Assembly (NCBI RefSeq): GCF_020382885.2
Contig: NC_058499.1
Coordinates: 8,231,872-8,295,871, forward strand
Reading direction: 5' to 3'
Source: Scatophagus argus
Taxonomy: Eukaryota > Chordata > Actinopteri > Scatophagidae
DNA length: 64,000 nucleotides
The notes beneath the pieces are model-generated. The model was not told the origin of the DNA, did not search any database, and was given only the letters and a program-made list of their open reading frames with translations. How positions within the stretch are numbered: the first letter of the stretch is position 1; each line of letters starts with the position of its first letter. A program made the translations under genes and the position numbers. Shown piece by piece: positions 1-13,700 of the stretch.

Positions 1-60
1 TAAATGCATTATGTTGCTCTATATCACATAATCTATCAAGCGGCTAATGATGTGTGGCAG

Positions 61-3000
61 GTGTCTGTGTGCTCCCGAGAGGACCTCCAGATGGTCAGAA
101 AAGTGGAGGGGCTGGAGGAGCCGTCAACACGGTGGAGAAGAGGAGGGCGTGTTGGCATGGAGCTGAAGAGACTTCAGCAGAAAATTCGAAGCACCTTGGA
201 TGACTGGCTGGATTATTATCGTGTAGCCATTGGTACCTATGTGTGAAAGCAGCCTTTCTGTCTTTTCTAAAATGTTTAATGCGTGCTCAAACTGCAGCCA
301 GTAGGTGTGATGTGTATTGTGAGTTATCAAAACATGTAGTTCAAATCTGAGCCAATCTGACTCGGTGAGGTTGTTCCGGAGTGGTTCAGTGAAACAAAAA
401 GTTACAGTATCGCTTCATCTTGCAAAGTCAACATTATTGAATAGGTCCATGAGGATCTTGTTCACGGTCACTCGTGTCACTCGTTGTCTGTGTGCATTTC
501 TGAGTGACCTCTTTCTCTCCTTCAGGGATCAAATGTCCTGACGTGAAGCAGATGCCAGATGTCCCACTGAGGACCAGGCGGAAGAGAGGGGTTCAGCCAG
601 CTGCTCTGCCCTCTCTGAACTCACCTGAGCGAGCTGATCTCAGACCAGTCCAGCCCGAGCAGGACAGGAAGGAGTTACATGATCTGTCAGCACCAGCAGA
701 AAAACCTCTGGACTCATATGTTAAGCTACCAAGGTACAGACTTTACACAACGCACCAAAACGTTTGACCAAAGTCCAGCGGGCTGCTCCAACAGTTTAAC
801 ATGTCGAAGTAACTAATCATGTAGCACACAGTCTGTGAAAACAGAAAGCAGTTGTGTGATGTCTGAAGGAGCTTTGGCAAGAAAAGAGTTGCTGTGAGCG
901 TACGCATGGAGTTAGAAAGACATGACTGCAGGGCTGAAAGGTTCATAGATGTTATATTTAAACTGCAATTTGAAGGAGGCACAATTTTAATTATATCTTA
1001 TATAAGTAACAGTGCCTGAACCAGCTGTTGGGAGGTTGAAAGGTTTCGTTGGCGACTGCTGATTCGGTGAATTTTGGAGGATTTTCATAACAAGCAACTG
1101 CAATTCTTTATCTTATCCAGTTTATGCAGAAAGGGGGTTTACCACCCGAATCTGCTGCTCCCCTCGGCTTTACGGAGCGTTTGAAGACTTTCAGCTCATT
1201 GTTTAGGTATCTGTTCCTCATCTTTTGTTTTTGGCCACAGCAGGAAGTTATTGTCAGTGAAGAAGCTTTAAAACACCTGTCTGCTCAGCCCTTAACAGCA
1301 GCCTCCAGAAGCCAGTGATTGATTTTGTAATAGTGACAGAAACACACTGTTTATTGATCAGTCTCAAGTGTTTGAGCTCTGCCAGACTTCACACAAATGG
1401 ATGCTGCATTGCTGTATGTAAGCCCTGATAAAGGACACTTTCGCTGTTTTTACCCATATGTTGCCAGGATGCCAAAACAGGGCTCCTGTGTCACACAGAT
1501 AGGACCCCTTCAGGTTCATGGCAACATCTCACAACTTAAGTATGAATCTCTTGTGCGGCTGACAGACACGACCATTAAAAAATCAGTCACAAGTTATTGT
1601 GGAGAAAATGACATTTACAGCAGAGTTTATTTACAATGACAGCTTCGCTTTCACCCTCACGCTGCCAGGTCAGTGATTATTCCAAACAGTCCAGATTTGC
1701 AGCCCTCCGTTGTCACCCGCTGTCCGGCCTCGCCGCTGTTCACCCCCTCCTCCCCCATCACAACGTGCCCTGCTCTGCTGAGAGCTGCTCTGCTGGGGGA
1801 GGGGGGACGCAGGCGGTGCTGCTGCAGCGCTACACTGATGCCAGCTCTGACAGACCTGGAGTATGATACCTTCATAATGGGCCAGCCTCCACACAGTCAA
1901 CAGATCCTGGTGGTGTGTGTGACTTCGCCACACCGACCAGACAACACACAAGCAGGATGCCATAAGGATGTGCTGGAGCAGCTTTACAGGAGGAGGAACA
2001 AGCACCGAACAAAACCGTGTACTCAGGTGTGAGTGCTGTGACAAAAGAACCAAAACACACAAAAAAATGGGATTTTGGTCACCTGTTGTATACTGTATGT
2101 ACACTCAACCAAGCATGATTACAACCTCTGATATGCAGTGTGTGCATCACGTGTGTGTTGTAGCACGGTAGTTAAAATAATGTCAAGTATACAAGATCGA
2201 CAAGTACGCTAAATGTGCAGAAACTAATTTTGATAGTGACGACACAGCTTTTCAAAAGCAAAAGTCAAACTACAGTCAGCAGGCTTTTGTACAGTCTGTA
2301 ACAGTTTATCTTTTTGTCTAGTGCCAGATGGATTCGTTTCGCCTGGTGAGGTACGAAATGTCAACAGGGAATCCCAGCTGCGGAGCGGAGAACGTCCTGC
2401 TGCAGCAGCGACATAATGCCGCTCCTGGGATGGTCCTGGTCAGTAAACCCACTGCAGGCTTGGCCAAAGGCTGCAGGCTCTGCTCAGTGCATGCTTTCAT
2501 TGCTCCCACTGGGTGGCAGCAGCAGTGCTTGACCGAAGCAGAGGAGGCAGATAGCATGTAGCATGTGGAGGGCTGGTAGTGGGTGGGGATGCAGTAAGGT
2601 GCTATCCTTTCCAAAGAAACCTGGTCATTTATTATGAAAGCGCTGCAGACTGACAAGTAGTGGAGGATGATGCTTCTTACTTACTAATGCCTGGTGATTT
2701 TTGCTTGGAAAGTAATGAACATGAACATGTAATCCCTCTGTCAGCCCATAAATCAAACTGAATTGACTTGAATCATGATGCCATGAAACAACTGAGCTTA
2801 AATACATTAGTCCAATAGGCCTACTCAGAAACCCAGAGCAAGCAGCTGTTGTGAGACCACATACACGCATCGCAGGTTCCTCCTAAAAAATATCCGCAGG
2901 TCTGCTATGACTTGCGTTGTGAAAAGATAAAATCACCAAGGTTGGGCAAACCACTTGATCAGTTTCCCTTGTTCATGTGGTAGATGTACATCAGAGGGAA

Positions 3001-3696
3001 GCTGCTGTTTGTTGGCTACATATTCGGTGGTCACAGCTACTCAGTCAGGGACCTTCAAAAGCAAATCTCCAGAACCAGGGGAGACTACAGATTAGGTGTG
3101 AGCCTCCCTTCAGACTACAAGTTCAGGTACTACTGCACCACAGTCACCAGCATGAAACTGATTAAATGTAAGAAACATCACTGCAGTTCACTCCCATTAC
3201 TGCCCAGTGATATCAGGTGAATGTAAAAGAAATAAATAAGTTGATCATCAAACATTTTTGTGCCACACGTAAACTAAATGAAAAGCACAGATTGGTTGTT
3301 TTACTGACATACATTTAAGACATACAGAATATGATTTAATTAAGTTTACTGCTTTGAATCTGCTCATATAGTTTTCTGTCCTTTCCTTGCAGTGATACAG
3401 TGAAAATCCCCGCAGCCACACATGCGCACATCTCACAAACGACATCACTAAAAGGAGGGGATGACACAAGACCAGCTTTTTCAACGAGAAAGGAAGTAGG
3501 CAATGAGAGGTACGTGACTGAATGACTGTTTTGTACAGTTTCCTGTAAATTACCAAAACTCACAATACATAGTGTTTTTTATAAGTGATGCATTCTTGTT
3601 AATCTTGTTCTGCCTTTGACTTTCACCCTGCTGGTGTTAAGGATATTTGACTGGGTCACCTGTTTAATGTTCTCTGTCCTGAACAGAAAAAAATAA
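61..3696 (+). CDS. C3orf20-like protein, C-terminal part (5' end outside the window)
   Basis: Proposed coding exons: 61-232, 526-733, 1468-1539, 1669-2026, 2322-2438, 2984-3126, 3393-3509 and 3687-3696 (TAA). All junctions are GT-AG and phases join without a break, giving 398 codons plus stop. The most conserved-looking part is encoded by exons 1669-3126: a basic Cys-rich stretch (GGRRRCCCS), then MDSFRLVRYEMSTG, then MYIRGKLLFVGYIFGG followed by LQKQISRTRGDYRLG. From memory this matches the C-terminal region of vertebrate C3orf20, a poorly understood family; I could not align it. In human, C3orf20 lies upstream of FGD5 in the same direction, as this gene does to fgd6, which supports the call. 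Weak points are the 129-bp intron 1540-1668 and the donor at 3127; an alternative donor at 3168 would join an acceptor at 3400. A polyadenylation signal AATAAA is at 3949-3954. No biochemical function can be assigned. Confidence 0.5.
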
Positions 3697-4702
3697 TCAT
3701 GTTCCTGAGGAGTTATGCCAACAGACAGCGAGACTCTCATATCAAGACTCCAGCACTGTTATTGCACACTGAATATGCTCTAGTCATTAAAAAAAACAAC
3801 CTCCAAAGTGCATCAACTTTAGGTTAATATTCAACGAAACACCTCATTTGTTCACTATGCAGAATGGCACCTTTTTCATCTCATCTGAACAGCCAATGGA
3901 AAAATCTGTGTTTGTTTTCACAGTATTTCCATGAGCAGGAGCAAAGTTAATAAAAACACCAAACGATCGGGTGCTGTGTCTTCTTTCATCTCCTTCTTGT
4001 TTGTCAGGTTTCCTTTAATGATGAATGACTAATCAACCTGGTGATGAAGTTACAGGATGATGAAAGCATCACCAATAAATGAGTCCCCCCCCCTCCTCCT
4101 AGTTTTACTTCCTCAACTACACAGAAAAAAAAATTGCTTACAAAGTATCAGCTGGCTGCCACTCGTATTTCTAGCTTCTTAGTCATAGCTGTGGTGTTAA
4201 TATTAGCAATAATGATGATGATGAATGTGGAAAGATATGTGCGTATGGCGCTGGAAACTTACTGCGTAATGATGATAAGCAATCACAAAGTCTCAAAGAA
4301 ACGTTGATCAGTTGGAGAGAAGTTCAGACTGATTATACAACAATAGACTGCCATCAAAGTATTCAGGAATTTTCTTCTCGGTTAATGTTACGCTTAATTA
4401 TACTTTATAGTGATATGTTTCAATAGAATCTGGCAGGTCGTGGTTCCTGAGGACCCCTAGTGGATCGTTTACAGGAACAAAAAGGAAGCCGAGTGGCACC
4501 GCTGGCAGGCGGCCAGCAGCTCGGCTGCAGTCAGAATGAATCGTGCGCCGCGGGATCACACGGGCTTCTCGGACAAACACGAGAAAGAAAATGCCGAGTT
4601 TTGTTGATTACCTGCTCTTTGATCGACGTCTTGCGATGTATCAGGACACAAAGGATGGTCTGCAGTGATTCATACTGATTTACTAAAGAGAAGAGTGTAG
4701 CG
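3697..4702. promoter_or_regulatory. C3orf20-like 3' UTR, then fgd6 promoter and 5' UTR region
   Basis: The first part is AT-rich 3' flank with AATAAA at 3949-3954 and 4073-4078. From about 4440 the sequence becomes GC-rich with several CpGs and runs into the fgd6 start codon at 4703, as expected for a TATA-less vertebrate promoter and 5' UTR. The transcription start cannot be fixed by reading. Short upstream ATGs, for example near 4535, could act as uORFs. Confidence 0.45.
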
Positions 4703-7700
4703 ATGATGAGCTCAGGTAAGTGACTGCAAACTTGTCACTTTGTTTACCTTTCTAGTTTGTGTGTGACTGAGCGCTCAGCACTCACAGAAATTAATCGCGA
4801 ATCAGGAAGTTTATTTGCGACAGAAGCATGTTTTTATTTATTTCTTATTTCTTAGGACGATACATGTTACTCATGGAAACGCGGTGCATCAGACGCAGTT
4901 TATAGGCTACAGCGTAGGGCGTCAAGCTGAAGCTAATTGGCAGCTCTCAGTTTCTGGTTATGCTTTTATTTTTACATGTTTAAACGGCTAAACGGATAAC
5001 TTAAGCTTATTAACAGATTCAAGACTTTAAAAAAGTAGATAAAACAGAGATATACTTAAACACGTTTTTAACTTGCAGTCAGGAAATATTTTAGAAATGT
5101 GTTATGGCCTTTGGGAGATCTTGGTGAGATAAACTTCAAATTTGTGGCTCTCACTTACAGGCTGTACTGCAAAACTCACTCATTTCCCTTTCTGTCAGTG
5201 GTTGATTGTGCCCAGCATCTCTCCTTGTAGACTTGTCGATTTGTTGAGTGTCAGATTGTGTCTTGCTGAATAAGGAAATGTGTGATTTGCAGGGGGATTA
5301 AAAAAATAAACAAATAAACAACCTCTCTTCCTGTCAGCAGGTCAGCATATTATACTGTTTTGTCCACCATGAAAGATTTTTAGGACACCAGTTTAGCCAG
5401 ATGTACCAGTCTGAATGATTCTTTTCCAGTCCCTGCACCCCCTCCTCATCCCCCATCAGCTCCTCCTCCTCCTCTGCCTGTTGACACGGGCCATTAGCCG
5501 GATTACTGAGCTGTTATGTGGAGTGACAAACAAATGCCATGTGATATTTGAACCTCTCGGAGGTGTTTAGCACTGTACAGCAGTCTTACACTAAGCTGTC
5601 ACTAGGTTAGGATCAGTACTACAGAGTTAAAGAGTGAACTAGGGCAACATCTGTCAGTCTGCTGAAAATACGTTAGATATATCATCTGAATATTCAGAAT
5701 ATGTTTTTTTTTTTCATTGTGTCAGATTAGAGCCATAATCTTTTGCTCAGTTTCAGAGTTGAAGTTGTTTTGAAGCCTGTAAAGAACATATAAGAGGAGA
5801 CAACTAAACATAAAATCTGAAGTGCATATTTTCTGTTTCCTCTTCAGGCATGCACAAGCCACCTCTGGCCCCAAAACCAAAGCTGGTCCACCCCCAGAGG
5901 TCAGAGCTCTCCCCTTCAACCCCCAGAAGAGATGACCTCTCGCTCCCTTCTCCGAGCACACCGAGGAGGGTTAAACCAGTACTGGCCCCCAAGCCTTGCC
6001 TCTCCAAACTCACCACTGCTGTTGAATCCAAACCACTTGCTTCAAAGAGCCTGCACCAAAAGTCTGTAACAGAAACCCCGCGGACCGAGGGTCTTCTCAA
6101 CTCCCAAAAAGGAATACAGCAAGAAAACAAAAAGCCAGATTGGGATTATATAATACCTATTTGTCTGTGTAGCAATGAAAACTGCATGTGCATTCAGAAT
6201 ACTTCAGCAAGCAAAGACAAAACGGAGAGAGACTTGAAAACATCACACAAGGGTAAAACTGAAGCAAATGGAAAGCCCCTAACTGCACCTCGAGGTACTT
6301 TGGATAATAGCGGAGAGAGAATGATCACCGCTTCCTCCAATATCCCCACAAAACATAAAGAAACATTAATTTTAGACAAAAATCTCAACACGGACATCGA
6401 TACCGTGACTGCGCGGCCATCTGTTCCTCACAGAACATGGAGCGATGAGGCAAATGGTAACGTAATACCTCAAAGTGCACCTGGGCGAGGACCAGAGGAA
6501 GATGCGTTTGGCTCAGGGCAAATTTCTTGTGTGCCCCAACCCAAGCCAGTCCTAGCAAGCCCTAGGAAACCCGTCCCTGTCCCTGTACCACGGAAACCCA
6601 GGACGGCTGTACTGACCCGTCAGGAAAAGGTGGAGGAGGAGAGGGAAGAGATTATAAGTCAGGAAGGGAGGGATATGAACGTCAAAGAGGTGAAGGTGTC
6701 ATCGGAGGGGAAGGACAGCTCATCACTGTCTGTCAGTGTACCTGTTGAAAAGCGACCAGTTTTTCTGTCTGCGAGTAAAGCCTGCCCTATGCCAGCTCCT
6801 CCGCCCAGGAAAAAGCCTTTTCTCTCTGCACCTGAGAAAACACCGACCCCTGCTCGCCAGACAGCCCCAGAGGATGTGGAGGAGGAAGACCTGGGTTGGG
6901 ACAGCAGCAGCCATGAGATGGAGGTATCGGTTGACAAGGAAGATGAAGAGGTGGAGAAGGAAGGAATGCGCCATCAGGAAGCAGTCTGCACTGACTTCAC
7001 ACATAGTCCTCCTTGTAGCAGCTCTCTCAATCAACCAGAGCTCAGCCAGCCTCCTGCCATCACTGTGGCAGCAGAGGATGCGCTAGTCAAGGTAACTCTG
7101 AAGAAACCCCAGAGACGTAACAGTCCGATGGCATGGATGCAGAAGAATGAATCCACTGAGGAGAAAGAAGAGGAGACACTCGAAGATAACAAGAAAAGGC
7201 AGGATTGTGTTTTAAAGGAGAGAGCGATGAAGGAACTGCCTTCCCCTCCAACTGAGAAAACAAGCAGAAACCTTTTTGCAGCTCAAACTGTCAAACCTTC
7301 TCGTTCCAGCCTGGGCAAACAGAGAGCCAAGTCGTTCTCTGCTGCTGACCTCATTCCCTCTGAAGGACAGAAGAGGAACTCTTTCCGGAAACTGCTGGAT
7401 TTGAAGCTCTCGGTGAAGATGCTTCCCAAGCTGATAGTAAAAGGTGGCCAGAGCCCAGACTGCGCTACAAATGATAATGAACAAAGCGTGAACAGGGACC
7501 ACGATGGATGTCAGAACTTCCATAACAATCCCAGGACTGAACGTAAATTCTCCTGCCCGCTGGTTGGAGTGGAGCAAAGCGTTGACGGAGATGAGATTTG
7601 TCCTGAAGCAGAGCAAGATGTTTACTATGAGAACATTCCTTATTATGAGGAGATACCAGACTACATGAACGTGCGTGTGAAAAGGGCTGTGACATCCACT

Positions 7701-10700
7701 CAGGCCTCCTTATCGCAGCCTACAGCCTGGCAGTACCCAGTGTATAATGATGAGGGCATTTATGAGGAGCAGGAGCCGTATATGCCCTTTGAGAAAAATA
7801 CTGGACATCAACAGTGTCAGACACCACCGGACTGTGAGAGGTAGATGATGGTGGCTTTCATTTCTGTCTCTGTGTCTCGTTTCTCTCAATAGCTCACATT
7901 CTGCTCTTAGCTGTATCTTACCTGAAGAGGTGCAGGGAACCACCTGAGCTTTTGAAACTATTTATCCGTAACGGATCTAGTTAAATACAAAGGGTGACTG
8001 TTTCCTTGGTGAAGGGGGAAGAACACAGTCACATTGTCATTGTTCCTTTTGTCGCAGGTTCCCGTCAGGGCAGTTTGACCAGTATGATGTCAGGTGTTCA
8101 TGGATTGTTGGTAGACTTAATTAATAATTTTTTGTACATTAACGCTTTTCAACATGTGCTTCATGCCAGAAGCTATTATCAGGTGCAGCACTAACACAAG
8201 ACAACCTTTGACCTAGAAGGTGTGTGTGTGTGTGTGTGTGTTTAGCTCAAAATGTCTTTGTCAGGAGATGTAGTTTAGAATTTGTTTTTTTAGATTTAAG
8301 ATTAAAAAGGCTATTAAAGTGTTTCAAGTCTTAAAAATACATTTTCTCAACTATCTTCTTGTCTTATGTAGGCATGCAGATAAGATTTTTGTCCTAAAAT
8401 AGTCTATTTATGTTGCTTAATGAAAAAATATTATTATTAGGAAGCAGTGTGTCTTTCCAGAAACCACATTCCTGTTTCTCAGAATAATCTACATTTCTCT
8501 CTCTCAGCTGTTTTCTTTCTTATCAAATAACAAACCTCAACATAAGGTGAGTTTTGAGAATAGAGCAGAGTAATGGAGACAGTGATTCTTCAAGACTTCA
8601 CTGTTTCTCTTCTAATTCAATTTTTACAATCTAAAAACCTGCAGTAAATAAATAATAAAAAAAAATAGCTGCATGCACATATAAGCCATGCTGATAGCTC
8701 TTGGAAAGCGAAAATATGTTTTTGTGGGAACTGATCCTTTAAAGGTATGCCTAGACCAGCTAGCTTTGTGCTTATTGGGCTTGATTAGTATGTTTATGTT
8801 GTTTGTAATGAACCTTTTTTGCCAAGAACTTGTATGTTTGTGAATAGGCAGTGAGAAGAAGTCAGTTGGAAAAATAGGATTACACTTTGCGTAACTGTGC
8901 GCTCATACAGCTTAATATGTCACCCTCCTTTAGATCAAACTGTGCAGCCGTCACATGTTAAAAACACGTCGAGCAGCTCACAAACAGAGACCAGTCACAG
9001 CCGAATGCAAGAGCTATTGTAAAGCTGCCGCAGTGTGTAAGACCCACAGACTCCAGCTTATTGGGTTTGCTGCTTAGCCTTGGCCTATTTATTTTTCAGC
9101 AGTTTGTTGAGGGAGGTGCCGCCATTTCACATGTGGTCCTCCCTCGGGGGAATTGTGGCATTTTAGTTATGTAGTTTATCTTTGGTGCAATTCTCTTTCA
9201 GCTGTTCACTTGTAGTTATTTTAAGGCCAAAGCCAATTAGCTGGGCCCAAAGTCGTGCGATAGTGTTGATGATTATCACCAAATATTTGTTGGTTGTATT
9301 TTTTTCCGCCTGTGTCAAGTCCTCCCTTTGTTGTGTGTTCTCTTTTATGACGTCCCATTAGACCAGAGAAGGAAATGTTCGAATACAGGAAAGTTTTTCT
9401 TTCTAAAAAACACTCTGACTCACATTAGGTGCTGACACAGGCGTTTTTACTTTAAACATCATCCTTTTTCGCCTCTTCTGTAAATTACATCCCTGCTTTC
9501 TTCCACGTTTTTATACAAGTCATGCGACCTGTGAATGACTGAAGGTGTGTCATCGTGCGCTGCATTCATAGGGTTTTCGGTAAATGCCTGCAGCTGCTTC
9601 TGTGTGTGCAAAACACCTGCACAGTGCGTTCATGCTCTGGCATCTGCCTCTGTTTTCCTCTGTTCCAAACATCCTGCGTCTCCGGACAGAAGCTCTGTCG
9701 ATGAGGAGGTGACACCCCCGGGTGAAGCGGATGATGACATCCTTGCCAACACCTCAGATGAGGAGGACGACAGCAGCTCCGTCTCAAGTAAAGGAGACCC
9801 CGAACAGCCAGAGGAGAGTCCGGTGAGAAACAGACATTAGTATATACTTCCTGGTATCATCTCTAATGGAATCATTTGTTGAAGGTTTTGCAGATGCTGA
9901 TCTTTTCCTTGTTCTATGGGGAAGAACTTTTCTTCCCTTTGACACTTTGTTTGCTTTTTTTTATTGACCTGATGTATATCAGCTGCGTGCTGTAGCCAAT
10001 AGAAATTCTACCCGAATGTTTTATAATGCACAGCAAGTTTCTGCTGTGATTAGTTTTGTTGTGACCCTTGTTTGAGCAAATTTGAACTATATGATTTATT
10101 ATATTGAAAAATAATTCTAAGTCTGTATTTGTGCACCTTTTATTAGGTGCCCACTGGACAGAAGAAGAGCAAGATTCACCACATTGCCACAGAAATTATG
10201 AGCTCTGAGAGTGTGTAAGAGTCTTAATTTATATTCATATAAATTGCAAATATACATTTTATCACTTAGATGTAGGGCTGTGTAGCCATGGGTGTACTTT
10301 TGGTTTTATTTTCCCCTCTTTGGAGAAATTTGCCTCCACTCAAGAGTTGAGTTGAAAGGATTGTTGTTTTCAACAGTAGCATTTTTTTTCCTCAAGATGG
10401 TCTTGCCATTGCTCCCATTAATCCACATACATCACATACAACTGTATCCTTGGCTAAAACCTCACTGCAAGGTCTCTGCCTCACGTTGCTTTTGCATAGA
10501 CATTTACCTACTGAATTTTTTAAATTGTCATTTCTTTAACACTGAAAACCACAGACAAAATGCCATTCAGTCTCGCTTTATGATCTCAAAACCAAAATTA
10601 TCAGTATGACTACCATGAGAGGTAAATGAGAAGATGTGTGGGTGAAGTGACTCCTCCATGATAACCTCTGACTTTTCTAATTCTTGTTCTTTCTAGCTTT

Positions 10701-13700
10701 GTCGATGTCCTGAAGTTGCTCCATGTTGTGAGTATCCACACACATTGCACAAGCACCCATGTTTGCTGTGATAATCTGCTGTTATTCTGTGCATGTTGTG
10801 TATGCTCGTCTACTGTCTGAGCCCACATTCTCCATATGTGTTTGATTATGCTAACCACCGCGGCACAACCCATGCAGGATCAGTCTGCGTGAGGATCAGA
10901 CTCCCCTCAGTCTCGCCTGCACGGCTCGCATTCCTCACGGTTTTCCCCAGACTTTCCTTGGTATCGTGATCTGACTGTAACACCACACTTGTATGGACAT
11001 GAATTTTAATCCATAATAGACTGAAGCCGTCACGGTGATATGATGATTACGTTCCTTACTTTCCTAAAAATGTGTGCGTGTGAGAAACAACTGCAGAAAA
11101 CACAACCTCGGGAAACAGAAGTATTTGTATCTTTTGTCAGATCAGTGTAACTTGTGAATTATCACAGTGAATCATCCTCTCTTATAATATTAAAAGTCAG
11201 ACTATCTACTTCTGGATGCTGTATAAAAAGCAAAACCTTATGTACAAGTTATGAACATCTTGGCTCACTGAGACAAAAAAAGATTTGTGGACGTATGTCA
11301 ATACACAGAATATCATACACGGGAAAGCTGTGAGAGGAACAGGAGTCACGAGTTGACAGTAACCAACAGGAATATAATTAGACATAAATAATACAAAGGA
11401 AGTTGATAAGCATTGCTGCAAAAGGTCATATGATGTGTCTTCCTCTGAAGGCAAAAGTGTTAAGAGTTTGGCAGAATGAAAAGCCGGTCATCATACAGCC
11501 AGAGGGAAGAGACATTAATAATCATTGAAATACGGGACTAACAGCACACAGTTTCAGATAACTGTTTTTCTGGAGGGGATTCATAGCGTGGCACTCAGTT
11601 GTTCACACAGAAAGTGCCAGAGTCAGAAACACAGAGGATGAGAGAGAAGAAGAAAGACCTGTTTTCTCACCTCCTCACACCTGGCCAATCACCAGGTAAA
11701 GTGGACTTTTCAGGATTTTGGTTTCGGAAACTTGGAAGTTGAAATTTTGAAAAATTACTGTATTTTTCTGAAAGCGACAATCCTGTGTTGGCACTCACTT
11801 CAGGCAGCAATTAGCCAGGTGTGCAGAGGTGAGAAAGCAGGTCTTTAAGCAGTCTCTCTCTCTTTGGCTGTTTTTTCATACTTTATACAGCTATTTCTGG
11901 TACTCCACCTTCAAGTGTGACCATTCGGAAGCTATCAGACATACAAACTAGTTCTTCTCAAGCCTTTACAGACGTTTGCAGATGAAGTGAGAGAGATTTC
12001 AGACGTTGCTTCAATAAGCGCGCTGAAGTACGCTGATGCCTTAACTGTCACGTAAGCCGTGTTTGCTATGCCGGTCAAAGTTCAAATTCTTTACTTGAAC
12101 GTTAAAGTTGTCATTAAATCTTTTTTCATGCTTCTTTATCTTTACAAAAATGATTCAGTGTGGTGGTAGTATGATCGAAATGAAGGTCACGAAGTAAGAC
12201 TGCAGTAGCACTGAGTCATGAGCAGTGACTCTTCACTGAGCAGACAGGATGTGCTTGTGTCTCTGTGGACTGTAGAGGTCCAGTAATGAGAAACAGTTGC
12301 ATCAAGTTCAAAAGAATGTTAAGGTGACTTAGTATTTGTTCTTCCTCCATCCCTGCCAGGCACCCAGCCAGCTTTCCCCGAATTGATATATGGTCACATT
12401 ACATGCCATTTGTTGTGTGTTTATTACTTCAGCCATATTTTTAGCAACACGTTATGCTCTGTTTACTTCTGTCGGGTGCAAAGGTATTGTCTCCAAAATG
12501 TCAGTTTCCCAGCAACAGAAAGATCACATCAGCGTTGATTTGTAGCTTGATGAAAATGCACTGTTTGATCTATCTGATCATAAACTGCACTGTTTTCTTA
12601 GCCCATAGTAGAGCGTGTAATCTTAAAGTGAAAACATGAAAATCAATTAAACTTCTACAGCTTCTTCTTAGCCTTCTTCTTGTTATCTTTTCTTATCTCA
12701 TGAAATGTCCGGATGTCTTTTGAATTCCCCTCCAGATTCCCGTTTCCACGTGACACACTTTTTACGCTATCGGCTGATGTAGTGGGAAAAGATCACACAT
12801 TAACCACATGAGTTTTCTACTGGGTGTTCAGTCTGTTAGGAGTTTTATTTGCCATGTGTCCCCATAAACCACCCCAAAAAACTCCACATCATCAGAAAGA
12901 GAAGCAGAAACAACACCCGTGGGCTCTCTGCTTTGCTGTTTTAGTCATGATTCACTGTGTCCTGGAAACTTAAGAATGCTTAATGCGAGTCAGGTGTGTG
13001 TTCAGGTCATGGATCAGCAGTACTCCTCTTTCTGTATCTTTTATACTTCCTGGAGCATTCTCAATTTGTTTTTAGGACCATGTTGCATGATTTTTAATCA
13101 ATATTTTGGACTTAATTGAGATTCAACATTTTGTCACTATTGTGATTCCATTACATCAGAAAATGCTGCATTTTCAAGAGAACCAGTTCAACAAAAAAAA
13201 AAAAAACAGTTTTGGTAAATGCCACATATGAGAATGTGTGCCTGAATTCCTGCATTTGAACGTCTGACTCTTTATCTGTCTTATTATCTGACCGACAGGA
13301 CTTCCGTGATGCGGTGCACAAAGCGTCTGGTCAGAGTGGGAAACCTGTGATTGAGGAGCGGCTCCTCGACCAGATCCTGTACTACCTCCCACAGCTCTAC
13401 GAACTCAATCAGGACCTGCTCAGAGAACTGAAGCAGAGAGTGGCCCAATGGTACGACAAAATCATAAAATCAGTCGTTACTGAACCGTTACTGAAAGACA
13501 AACTGTGCACTTTTCCTACATGGTCAAATGTATGTAGGAACGTGAAGCAGTATTTTTGTAACTTTGGTCTGAGGCCATGGATTTGGCTGGAAGTCGACTT
13601 CTAACACTTTGGTAATCCTCTGGGAAAGGGGCTTTCCTGTTTAAATGTAACAACACAATGTCCATTAAGAGATGTTTTTTCAAAGTTTGGAGTAGAAGAA

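Noticed and set aside
1670..2104. 144-codon minus-strand frame
   Set aside because: Antisense shadow of the 1669-2026 exon, with no domain.
4460..4678. Small open frame upstream of fgd6
   Set aside because: No homology; it lies in the CpG-rich 5' UTR/promoter stretch and ends before the supported start codon.
5850..7844. A free-standing 664-codon intronless gene
   Set aside because: It is fgd6 exon 2: a good acceptor ends at 5847, the last codons overlap a donor at 7841, and both ends join neighbouring exons in phase.
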